Shown piece by piece: positions 51,142 to 58,719 of a DNA stretch of 64,000 bases. The DNA is taken from positions 558,001-622,000 of the forward strand of contig NZ_JBIWGZ010000001.1 of NCBI RefSeq assembly GCF_044763875.1, written 5' to 3'. How positions within the stretch are numbered: position 1 is the stretch's first letter; every line of letters begins with the position of its first letter. This stretch comes from Rummeliibacillus sp044763875 (GTDB taxonomy: Bacteria > Bacillota > Bacilli > Bacillales_A > Planococcaceae). A program made the position numbers and the translations under genes. The notes under the pieces were generated by a model, which was not told the origin of the DNA, did not search any database, and was given only the letters and a program-made list of their open reading frames with translations.

Positions 51142-52584
51142 TTATTTTACTTGAGATTTTCTTTTCGTTACAAAAATCGCCAAAATTACAGCAAAGATAG
51201 CGAAAATGAAAGCACCGGTATAAACAGATCGTATACCATCCGCTATAATTTCAATGATCTTACTAATTTGTTGTTGTGAAAAGATTGAATGGTCAAATGA
51301 TCCATTTAAATTAATATGCTCTGCACCTAATAAAGACAATCGCCCACTTGTAGTTATATTAAATAGAACTCCAAAAATTGCCGCACCAATCGATTGGCTA
51401 AAGGTATTGATAAAGGAGTTTAAGCCAATCGCCGTTCCTAATTGCTCATCTGAAGAAGATGCTTGAACAGTTAATATAATCATTGGTGCAATAAGGCCCA
51501 TGCCCAATCCTAAAAACGCCGTTGATAGATAGACAAAAAGTGAACTAGTTGAGGAAGATAAGAACATTAGCATAAATGTTGAAATCAACAATAAGCTTGT
51601 TCCAATTTGGATAATCGTTTTGTTTGCAAAACGGCCAACTAAATTACCTGAAATAATTGCACCTACTGTCCACATTACAGAAATAGGCGTAAGCATGAGT
51701 CCTGCCTCTGTCGCATTTTTCCCTAATACAGATTGAGCGTAAATTGGTAAATATACTGAAATACTAATGACAACTGCCATACAAAATAGAGTTAAACCGT
51801 TTACAACATTTAATCGTTTATTTTTAAATAACGAAAGTGGGATGATAGGTTCACTTGCTTTCTTTTCAACAAAGACAAATAATCCAAGAAAAACAATTGC
51901 AATCATGTAAAAGATTATTTGTGTTGTGGTTACCCAATGTTGCGTATTACTTCCTGCTATTAGTGAATAAAGCAACGCAACCATACCGATTGAAAAAAGG
52001 AATGCTCCTGCAAAATCAATTTTACGAGTTAATTTAATTCGATCTTCTTTATAATGTTTAGCAATTAAATATATTGCCCCTAAACCAAAAGGAATATTTA
52101 ATAAGAAAATGAAGTGCCATGTTAACTGGTCTACAATAAATCCTCCAATTAAGGGACCTACAACACCTGAGACACCCCATACCATACTTATGTAGCCTTG
52201 TCCTTTAGCACGTTGTTTCTCCGATTCAAATAACTCTCCAACAATTGTTAAAGTAATTGGTAAAATGGACCCTGCTCCTATCCCCTGAATTGCACGGAAA
52301 ATGATAAGAAGTTCCATTGATGTTGCCATTCCACATAATAATGATCCTATTAAGAAAATACTAATCCCTGCAATAACCATTTTCTTGCGTCCAAAGAGAT
52401 CTGCTAATTTCCCAAAAATAATGGCAGAAATCGCCGAAGTTAAAAGATAAGCAGAATAGATCCAGCTAATAAGATCAACACCAGAGAGATCGGTTGTTAT
52501 ACTGGGAATTGCTGTTGAAACTATCGTACCTTCTATTGCTGCCAAAGCTGTCGCTAGTAATACAGCGGCAAATACTTTATTCAT
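51142..52584 (-). CDS. MFS multidrug exporter, EmrB/QacA (DHA2) family
   Basis: This 480-residue protein has about 14 transmembrane helices. ALAAIEGTIVSTAIPSI starts TM1, and GKLADLFGRKKMVIAG is the MFS motif A. FRAIQGIGAGSILPITLTIVGE and GVSGVVGPLIGGFIVDQLTWHFIFLLNIP are DHA2 antiporter motifs. Drug/proton antiport is likely; the substrate is unknown. The ATG at 52584 follows GAGG at good spacing. Confidence 0.9.
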   Translation of the reverse strand: MNKVFAAVLLATALAAIEGTIVSTAIPSITTDLSGVDLISWIYSAYLLTSAISAIIFGKLADLFGRKKMVIAGISIFLIGSLLCGMATSMELLIIFRAIQGIGAGSILPITLTIVGELFESEKQRAKGQGYISMVWGVSGVVGPLIGGFIVDQLTWHFIFLLNIPFGLGAIYLIAKHYKEDRIKLTRKIDFAGAFLFSIGMVALLYSLIAGSNTQHWVTTTQIIFYMIAIVFLGLFVFVEKKASEPIIPLSLFKNKRLNVVNGLTLFCMAVVISISVYLPIYAQSVLGKNATEAGLMLTPISVMWTVGAIISGNLVGRFANKTIIQIGTSLLLISTFMLMFLSSSTSSLFVYLSTAFLGLGMGLIAPMIILTVQASSSDEQLGTAIGLNSFINTFSQSIGAAIFGVLFNITTSGRLSLLGAEHINLNGSFDHSIFSQQQISKIIEIIADGIRSVYTGAFIFAIFAVILAIFVTKRKSQVK

Positions 52585-52778
52585 CAAAATACCTCAATTC
52601 TAATAAAAATATTCCATTGTCACTAAATACCTATCATAACATGAAAAGTAAAAAACACCTAGATTAGATATTTACTATCTAGTTTTTAAGAATAAGGTTT
52701 GATACTATTTGTAATAGGTGTTTTATGAAAAATATTACTTTTTAGTAAAACATCCTTTTTATAGGAGGTAAAAAATAT

Positions 52779-53153
52779 ATGTGGGAAGATTTTAAAAAAT
52801 TCGCTTTTAAAGGAAACGTGGTAGATTTAGCAGTCGGGGTTATTATAGGTGCTGCTTTTGGTAAAATTGTATCGTCTTTAGTAGGCGATATCATTATGCC
52901 GATTATTAGTCTTTTTAGCGGGAAAGAAGAATTTGATTTCACTTCTTTAACGTTTTACGGCATTAAGTATGGTAGTTTCATACAAAACGTTCTTGATTTC
53001 TTGATCATTGCTTTTTCTATCTTTATTTTCATTCGGATTATTTCAAAATTCAATTTCAAGAAAAAACAAGAAGAAGTTTTGGAAGAACTTCCAGCTGAAA
53101 CAACTGAAGACCTTTTAAAGGATATTCGTGCTTTACTTCAAGAGAGAAAATAA
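52779..53153 (+). CDS. mscL: large-conductance mechanosensitive channel
   Basis: MscL opens under membrane tension to release solutes during osmotic downshock. The 124 residues comprise the N-terminal amphipathic WEDFKKFAFKGNVVDLAVGVIIGAAFGKIVSSLVGDIIMP (TM1) and TM2 (SFIQNVLDFLIIAFSIFIFI), followed by a charged helix ending in LLKDIRALLQE. GGAGGT precedes the ATG. It is a single gene with its own terminator. Confidence 0.97.
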   Translation: MWEDFKKFAFKGNVVDLAVGVIIGAAFGKIVSSLVGDIIMPIISLFSGKEEFDFTSLTFYGIKYGSFIQNVLDFLIIAFSIFIFIRIISKFNFKKKQEEVLEELPAETTEDLLKDIRALLQERK

Positions 53154-53154
53154 A

Positions 53155-53188
53155 AATGAGCAGCTATTTTTTTGAATAGCTGCTCATT
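53155..53188. terminator. bidirectional terminator
   Basis: AATGAGCAGCTATT pairs with AATAGCTGCTCATT over a 6-nt loop, between convergent mscL and the SCO1-like gene. Confidence 0.9.
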
Positions 53189-53194
53189 CGCTTA

Positions 53195-53794
53195 TTATTT
53201 GCCATCTTCAATTAAGGTTTCCATATCAACCGCAATCGTATCGACTGGAACGTCTTTAAAGCCACTATAGTTTTTCACAACTACCCCATCTTGATTGACT
53301 AAGTAAAAACTTGAACCATGAATTACTTGGTTTGTATTAGGATCATCTTTGACAATAGTTTTAAATGATTTTAATGCTAAATCAGCTATATCATCTTGTG
53401 AATAGCCTGTAAGCAGATCCCATTTAGAATTGTCTGCTACAGGATATTGTGCTAGGTATTTCTTTAATTTTGCAGGTGTATCTGTTGCAGGATCTACACT
53501 AAATCCAACGATTTTGTAGTCTTCTAATCCTTTTTCCTTAAACTTTTTTTGAATGTCTGTCATATTCTTGGTCATTGGCGGGCAAACAGTTGCACAGTTT
53601 GTAAAGATAAACATTGCAAGCCAAGGTTTGCCTTTCAAACTATCTAGTGAAACCTTGTCACCATTTTGGTTCGTATAATTGAAATCTTGTACTTGCCAAT
53701 CGGTTTCCGCTTTAAAATTGTCACTGCTACCGCATGCAGATAATAATACAGTTAAAACTAAAAATAAGGACGATATAATCAATCTTTTTTTCAT
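53195..53794 (-). CDS. SCO1/SenC-family copper-binding lipoprotein
   Basis: This 199-residue lipoprotein has the lipobox LLSAC, then a thioredoxin fold with the copper-binding TNCATVCPPMT (CxxxC) and the distal His in VIHGSSFYLV. SCO1 proteins help assemble the CuA centre of cytochrome c oxidase; B. subtilis YpmQ is the model. The ATG at 53794 follows AGGAG at about 10 nt; an upstream GTG overlaps it. The ccd cluster lies 1.3-3 kb further right, so respiratory-chain assembly is a theme. Confidence 0.9.
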   Translation of the reverse strand: MKKRLIISSLFLVLTVLLSACGSSDNFKAETDWQVQDFNYTNQNGDKVSLDSLKGKPWLAMFIFTNCATVCPPMTKNMTDIQKKFKEKGLEDYKIVGFSVDPATDTPAKLKKYLAQYPVADNSKWDLLTGYSQDDIADLALKSFKTIVKDDPNTNQVIHGSSFYLVNQDGVVVKNYSGFKDVPVDTIAVDMETLIEDGK

Positions 53795-53891
53795 CTTATC
53801 TTTCACTCCTACTCTGCATTCATCTTATCGAATTGTAACACAGATTACAAGAACACAGATGGAAAGCTTTTAGACGAATTTGTGAATCTAT

Positions 53892-54014
53892 TTATTTTAA
53901 GTCCAATAAAGCATCGTGAATTGCTTGTAGCTTTGATTCTACTCGATGCATTAAATAGAATGAGACAAAGATAGGAAATCCTATTTCTTGAATAAGAGTA
54001 GTCCATTCAGCCAT
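53892..54014 (-). CDS. YvrJ-family small protein
   Basis: This 40-residue protein reads MAEWTTLIQEIGFPIFVSFY, then LMHRVESKLQAIHDALLDLK. A single hydrophobic N-terminal segment, GFPI motif and a C-terminal helix with ESKL match the YvrJ family (PF12841). GGAGGAATTGTG precedes the ATG. It is usually found with DUF1659 and DUF2922 genes, as here. The function of the trio is unknown. Confidence 0.88.
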   Translation of the reverse strand: MAEWTTLIQEIGFPIFVSFYLMHRVESKLQAIHDALLDLK

Positions 54015-54037
54015 CACAATTCCTCCTCTCAAAAAAA

Positions 54038-54070
54038 CTGTCTCATCTATCTGTTGATAAATGAGACAGT
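54038..54070 (-). terminator. terminator between the DUF2922 and yvrJ-like genes
   Basis: On the minus strand ACTGTCTCAT pairs with ATGAGACAGT, followed by TTTTTTT just ahead of the yvrJ-like ribosome binding site. It would reduce transcription into that gene. Confidence 0.8.
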
Positions 54071-54080
54071 ATTAAACAAT

Positions 54081-54296
54081 TTACGCTTGTAATTCTGTGA
54101 CTGTACGTTCAATGTAGCGTGCACCAACGATTTCTGAAAGTGTTACTCCATTTATTGCAAAAACCTTGCTGTCTATAACTGTGTTCATTACCTGATAGAT
54201 TACTTCAGGGGTTAGATCCTCCTTTGGTGTATCAACACTCAAAGAACATGCTGTACCATCAGATGTTTTAAATTGTAATTGCAGAACCTTTGCCAT
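54081..54296 (-). CDS. DUF2922 small protein
   Basis: This 71-residue protein begins MAKVLQLQFKTSDGTACSLSVD and continues TPEVIYQVMNTVIDSKVF, matching DUF2922. No signal or membrane segment is seen. It lies 21 bp after the DUF1659 gene in a two-gene operon. Function unknown. Confidence 0.88.
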   Translation of the reverse strand: MAKVLQLQFKTSDGTACSLSVDTPKEDLTPEVIYQVMNTVIDSKVFAINGVTLSEIVGARYIERTVTELQA

Positions 54297-54317
54297 TTAC
54301 ACTCTCTCCTTTTCTTA

Positions 54318-54536
54318 TTAATTTCGAATTGCTTCTTGTGTTGCTAAACCTGTACCAATAAATTGGTTTTGGTACAGACTAGCAAGTGCAGTACCTACAG
54401 TAGCCACATTATCTAACGATGCTTGTTCTGATACGTTTCGGAATGTTTTCGTTTTTTCAATAATTTGACCATTTTCATTTACACCTAATGAGAACTTTAA
54501 ACGAAGTGTTGCATTTTCAAATGTTTTCGTTGCCAT
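54318..54536 (-). CDS. DUF1659 small protein
   Basis: This 72-residue protein begins MATKTFENATLRLKFSLG and contains KTKTFRNVSEQASLDNVATVGTALASL, the pattern of DUF1659. GGGAGGTGAT before the ATG at 54536 fixes the start. It precedes the DUF2922 gene. Function unknown. Confidence 0.88.
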   Translation of the reverse strand: MATKTFENATLRLKFSLGVNENGQIIEKTKTFRNVSEQASLDNVATVGTALASLYQNQFIGTGLATQEAIRN

Positions 54537-54640
54537 GATAATCACCTCCCTTCACTTCTTACATAGACTTTAAATCTTGAAAAAGGACAAGGGATGCAAT
54601 TTTTTAATATTCAATTTATAATGATAGAGAGGTGAATAGT

Positions 54641-55069
54641 GTGCTAAACGGCTGGTTTATGTGGTTTATATTATTTTGGGTAGTTGTTCTAGTAGGAACT
54701 ATGGCTATAGGCGGATTCTTCATGTTCCGCAAGTTTTTGAAATCAATGCCAAAAGATGATGGTAAATCTACATTGGATTGGCAAGATTATTATGTAAACA
54801 AAAGCTTACATTTATGGCATCAGGAAGAAAAGGACTTATTAAATGAATTAGTTAGCCCAGTACCAGAACTATTTCGCGATGTTGCGAAGCAAAAAATTGC
54901 AGGTAAAATTGGACAACTTGCTTTAGAAGAAAAGGCAAAGAAAATCGATTTTGACTTAATTATCAGAGGATACATACAAGCCTCACCAAAACGTGATCAT
55001 AAATTTTTACGTAAAAAATTAAATCAAATGAAAGTTGACTTATCGCCTTATGAAGATTTACTAGACTAA
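54641..55069 (+). CDS. yneK: membrane protein of DUF2621 (YneK-like)
   Basis: This 142-residue protein has one N-terminal transmembrane helix (WFMWFILFWVVVLVGTMAIGGFFMF) and a cytoplasmic domain rich in Lys/Glu, with KIAGKIGQLALEEKAKKI and YIQASPKRDHKFLRKKL. It matches YneK of B. subtilis, which also sits by ccdA-yneI-yneJ. The GTG at 54641 follows GAGAGGTG at 6 nt; a GTG at 54632 overlaps the ribosome binding site. Function unknown. Confidence 0.85.
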   Translation: MLNGWFMWFILFWVVVLVGTMAIGGFFMFRKFLKSMPKDDGKSTLDWQDYYVNKSLHLWHQEEKDLLNELVSPVPELFRDVAKQKIAGKIGQLALEEKAKKIDFDLIIRGYIQASPKRDHKFLRKKLNQMKVDLSPYEDLLD

Positions 55070-55094
55070 GATTAGAGGTAGTGTTCAAAACTAG

Positions 55095-55137
55095 CAAAAA
55101 AAAGGTTCTTCTCCGAAATAGAGAAGAACCTTTTTTT
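55095..55137. terminator. bidirectional terminator
   Basis: AAAAAAAGGTTCTTCTC pairs with GAGAAGAACCTTTTTTT over a 7-nt loop. It separates yneK from the converging ccd genes and touches the ccdC stop codon. Confidence 0.92.
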
Positions 55138-55630
55138 AGTCTTGTTGCAAATGTAATTGCTTTTCAAGTTTTTTGAATCGTATCAACATGGCTACACGCC
55201 AAGGTGCAATCATAGAAAAAGCTAATATAAAGAACATTCCACCAAGTTCTCCTAAGTCGAATGTACCACTTAAGTAAACCTTAACAACCGTACGAACGAT
55301 TAATAAGCCTGCTAGGATGAAGAAAAAGGCTTTAGAAGGTTTTAAGTAAACTTTATCATCAACAATTTGGAATTTAGAAGTTGCAATCAAAACTGTTGAA
55401 CAAATTAATCCTGCAGTTACTGCTTCAAATACTTGCGGCCAAGGTACTTGAAAATATTCATTAAAGAACATACATGCACCCGTCGACATAGCAATTGGAG
55501 GAATAATAATTTTTTTTACACTCGCTGGTTTTTTAGCTGATTTAGCACGAACTATCATCATCATAATCCCCATAAATACAACACCAACAGTAGAAGCAAT
55601 TAACATATATTGAGAAGGAATAGAACTCAA
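55136..55630 (-). CDS. ccdC: CcdC-like membrane protein (YneJ family)
   Basis: This 164-residue protein has about five transmembrane helices. ARSAKKP-type (RAKSAKKPASVKKIIIPPIAMSTG) and FQIVDDKVYLKPSKAFFFILAGLL match the CcdC/YneJ family. The start is a TTG preceded by AGGTGAGTG. It forms an operon with ccdB and ccdA; the proposed link is cytochrome-c maturation and sporulation, though CcdC itself is not essential for the former in B. subtilis. Confidence 0.87.
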   Translation of the reverse strand: MSSIPSQYMLIASTVGVVFMGIMMMIVRAKSAKKPASVKKIIIPPIAMSTGACMFFNEYFQVPWPQVFEAVTAGLICSTVLIATSKFQIVDDKVYLKPSKAFFFILAGLLIVRTVVKVYLSGTFDLGELGGMFFILAFSMIAPWRVAMLIRFKKLEKQLHLQQD

Positions 55631-55658
55631 CGTAATACACTCACCTATCTTTAAAAAG

Positions 55659-56018
55659 TTATTCTATCATTTGACGAATGGTCGTCTCTAAATGTTCCCT
55701 CTCAAAAGGTTTTGTAATAAAATCTTTTGCGCCAGATTTTAATGCTTCTAAAATAAGTTTTTGTTGCCCTAATGCAGTGACAATACAAATTTTGGCATCG
55801 GGATCATTTTGTATAATCTCTTTAGTAGCTTCTAAGCCTGACATCACTGGCATCGTAACATCCATTGTAACAACATCAGGATGTAGCTTTTGATATTGCT
55901 CTATTGCTTGTTTTCCATTTTCCGCCTCGCCTATTACTTCAAAGCCTGCCTCTTCAAGCATCGTTGTAATGGCGTGACGCATAAACATTGCATCATCTAC
56001 TACTAGAACAGTTGACAA
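55659..56018 (-). CDS. ccdB: single-domain response regulator (CcdB/YneI-like)
   Basis: A CheY-like receiver of 119 residues without an output domain. The acidic pair is at VVDDAMFMRH (Asp8, Asp9), the phosphoacceptor is Asp53 in VTMDVTMPVMSG, and the conserved Lys lies in FITKPFE. A TTG at 56018 is preferred because GAGGTG precedes it; the GTG at 56027 lies inside that site. Position between ccdA and ccdC matches B. subtilis yneI. Confidence 0.85.
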   Translation of the reverse strand: MSTVLVVDDAMFMRHAITTMLEEAGFEVIGEAENGKQAIEQYQKLHPDVVTMDVTMPVMSGLEATKEIIQNDPDAKICIVTALGQQKLILEALKSGAKDFITKPFEREHLETTIRQMIE

Positions 56019-56048
56019 CCATTTCACCTCGTAACTATTTACTCAATA

Positions 56049-56759
56049 TTAAAAGCCTTGGAATCCTCCGAAAATAGGTGTTAATAATCGATTAAGAACA
56101 GTCATTCCATCAAAGAATAAAATAACCCCCACTACAATCATGATATACCCACCAATTTTAACGAATTTTTGGCTATTTCTTCTAATCCAATCCATTCGTG
56201 AAACGAAGAATGAAAGTACGAAGAATGGAATTGAAAAACCTAGTACATAGGCTAACATATACCATATAGATGAGTCTGGGTTTGTCGTACCTAAAGCGAT
56301 AATCGCAGCTAAAATAGGACCTGTACATGGTGTCCAACCAGCTGCAAATACAAGGCCAATAAGCATTGAACCAATGTATCCGGATGGTCTATTTTTGAAT
56401 TCAAATTTACGATCTTTCATCAAAAATTCAGGAGTGAAAATTCCTGTAATAACAAGACCAAATACAACAATTAAAATACCACCAATTTGGCGGATTAACT
56501 CATCATATTGTACAAAGAAACCTTTTACAAAAGATGTACTAAAGCCTAATACTACGAAAATAACAGAAAAGCCTAGTAAAAAAAATAAAGTGTGTAAGAT
56601 GGCTCTTTTTTGCAACATCCCTTTTTCGTTTTTTAACTGATTAAAGGATACGCCAGTTATGTAAGAAAGGAACGCAGGATAAAGAGGCAGCGTACATGGT
56701 GAGATAAAGCTTAAAAAGCCTGCACCAAAAGCAAAGAATAAATTTATATCTGTATTCAT
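56049..56759 (-). CDS. ccdA: cytochrome c biogenesis thiol-disulfide transporter CcdA
   Basis: A 236-residue DsbD-type membrane protein with six helices. FLSFISPCTLPLYPAFLSYI contains the first reactive cysteine and GWTPCTGPILAAI the second. It passes reducing power across the membrane for haem attachment to cytochromes c and for sporulation proteins. It heads the ccdA-ccdB-ccdC cluster. Confidence 0.95.
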   Translation of the reverse strand: MNTDINLFFAFGAGFLSFISPCTLPLYPAFLSYITGVSFNQLKNEKGMLQKRAILHTLFFLLGFSVIFVVLGFSTSFVKGFFVQYDELIRQIGGILIVVFGLVITGIFTPEFLMKDRKFEFKNRPSGYIGSMLIGLVFAAGWTPCTGPILAAIIALGTTNPDSSIWYMLAYVLGFSIPFFVLSFFVSRMDWIRRNSQKFVKIGGYIMIVVGVILFFDGMTVLNRLLTPIFGGFQGF

Positions 56760-56928
56760 ATGCGGATGTCGCTCCTTATAGTTTCTATATCCATCGTACC
56801 AAACTTTACGAAAAAATTCTTATTTTTCACTTGTGACATTTTCTTGAACTTTTGTCTTACTTATCATTAGTATAATGCTGAATTCAAATAAAAGCGAAAG
56901 ATTTCTATGGCGGCTCTATTTATCTTTA

Positions 56929-58719
56929 TTAACCTTTAATTTCATTTACTAATCCATTTTGCAATCGATACATTTTATGATATAGACCTTTTTTCTGTAA
57001 GAGTTGTTGATGTGTACCACGCTCAACAATTTCACCTTGGTGCAATACAAGAATTTGATCAGCATCTTGAATTGTACTCAATCTATGAGCAATTGCAATT
57101 GTCGTACGGCCTTTACGCATCTTATCTAAACTTACTTGAATCGCCATTTCAGTTTCGGTATCGATTGTAGCTGTCGCTTCATCCAATACTAGAATCTTAG
57201 GGTTTGTCGCAATTGTTCTTGCAAATGCAATCAGTTGCTTTTGTCCACTAGAGAAAGTCGAACCTCGTTCAGATACTTTTTGGTTATATTGATCAGGTAA
57301 TTGCTCGATAAATTCATGTGCCTGCACAAATGTCGCTGCTTCTTTTATGTCTTCATCTGTCAGACTTTCATTAAATAATCGAATATTACTAGAAATCGAA
57401 CCATAAAACAAAAACGGATCCTGTAATACAAGTCCCATTTGCTCACGTAATTCTTGCTTTGAATATTCTTTAATAGACCGACCATCTATTAAAATTTCTC
57501 CTCTATTAAATTCATAAAATCGCATGAGAAGATTAATAATTGAGCTCTTCCCGCTTCCAGTATGTCCTACAAGCGCAACCGTTTCTCCTGGGTTAACAGT
57601 AAAATGTATTTGTTTTAAAACATCTGTTTTACCATCATATGAGAACGATACATTCTTAAATTCAATTCGTCCCTTCTCAACATGAAAACCTTTATGTTCA
57701 GTTTGATGAGGATCTAACTCTTGATCATCCAGCAATTTAAATACTCTAGATGCAGAAACAATTGCTTGTTGAAGCAAGGACATTCTTTGCATTACTTGAT
57801 TAATTGGCTCAAAAAAGCGATTAATGTATGTTATAAAAGCATAAATAACACCTATTTCAATAGGCTCACGGAACGATGTTATACCAAAAAAACTTAGTAA
57901 CAATATAATTGCGAATGTGTACACAAGGTCTATAATTGGACGTAATAATAAGCTATCTAACTTAATACTGCTCATTGCTGCCTTATAATGATTTTCATTT
58001 ATCTCATCAAATTCATCATGAAAGCGTGATTCTTGACGAAAAGCTTGAATAATAGACATTCCTTGTAATGACTCTGCGATTTTGGCATTTAGTTGACTCA
58101 GTCTTTCTCGCATATCCATATAGTAAATAGCACTATATTTTCGATAAGCGCTAATAATGATATACAGAATAGGAAGTAGAATAAGCGATGCAAATGCTAA
58201 CTTCACATTTAAAGAAAACATTGCAATATAAACACCAATGATTAAAAACCCACTTTGTACAAATCCAATTAATACCGTGACAAACATCTCTTTGATTGCT
58301 TCTGTATCATTCGTTACTCGAGAAACAATACTTCCAGCAGGTGTTTTGTCGAAATAACGCATTCCAAGTTGATGGACTTTTTGAAAAACATCAATTCGTA
58401 ATTGCTGGATGACTTTTAAAGCGAGCTCTTGAAATCGCATCATCTGAAAATAGCTTATGATGACATTTAATATCTGAATTCCCAAATAAGTTACACCAAG
58501 TATAACTAAAGGATTCGTAGGGAATTTTCTAGGTGTTAAATAATCATCCATAAAGACTTTTATTATATATGGACCCATGATATCCCCAACAACAGTAATA
58601 ACTAATAGGAAAAGTGCAATACTTATTGATTTTTTATGTGGATTTAAATATCCCAACAAACGTTTTAAAACTTGCCATTGTTCTTTACTACTTAAAGCGG
58701 TGGTTCGATCATTATTCAT
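56929..58719 (-). CDS. ABC exporter half-transporter, BmrD/YheH-like
   Basis: This 596-residue protein combines a six-helix permease domain (about 1-330) with an ATPase domain. Walker A is GHTGSGKSS, the signature is FSSGQKQL rather than LSGGQ, Walker B is ILVLDEATATID with the catalytic Glu, and the switch His is in IAIAHRLST. The altered signature suits the degenerate site of a heterodimer. Its ATG overlaps the stop codon of the partner gene. The pair resembles the multidrug exporter BmrCD (YheI/YheH) of B. subtilis; drug specificity unknown. Confidence 0.87.
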   Translation of the reverse strand: MNNDRTTALSSKEQWQVLKRLLGYLNPHKKSISIALFLLVITVVGDIMGPYIIKVFMDDYLTPRKFPTNPLVILGVTYLGIQILNVIISYFQMMRFQELALKVIQQLRIDVFQKVHQLGMRYFDKTPAGSIVSRVTNDTEAIKEMFVTVLIGFVQSGFLIIGVYIAMFSLNVKLAFASLILLPILYIIISAYRKYSAIYYMDMRERLSQLNAKIAESLQGMSIIQAFRQESRFHDEFDEINENHYKAAMSSIKLDSLLLRPIIDLVYTFAIILLLSFFGITSFREPIEIGVIYAFITYINRFFEPINQVMQRMSLLQQAIVSASRVFKLLDDQELDPHQTEHKGFHVEKGRIEFKNVSFSYDGKTDVLKQIHFTVNPGETVALVGHTGSGKSSIINLLMRFYEFNRGEILIDGRSIKEYSKQELREQMGLVLQDPFLFYGSISSNIRLFNESLTDEDIKEAATFVQAHEFIEQLPDQYNQKVSERGSTFSSGQKQLIAFARTIATNPKILVLDEATATIDTETEMAIQVSLDKMRKGRTTIAIAHRLSTIQDADQILVLHQGEIVERGTHQQLLQKKGLYHKMYRLQNGLVNEIKG

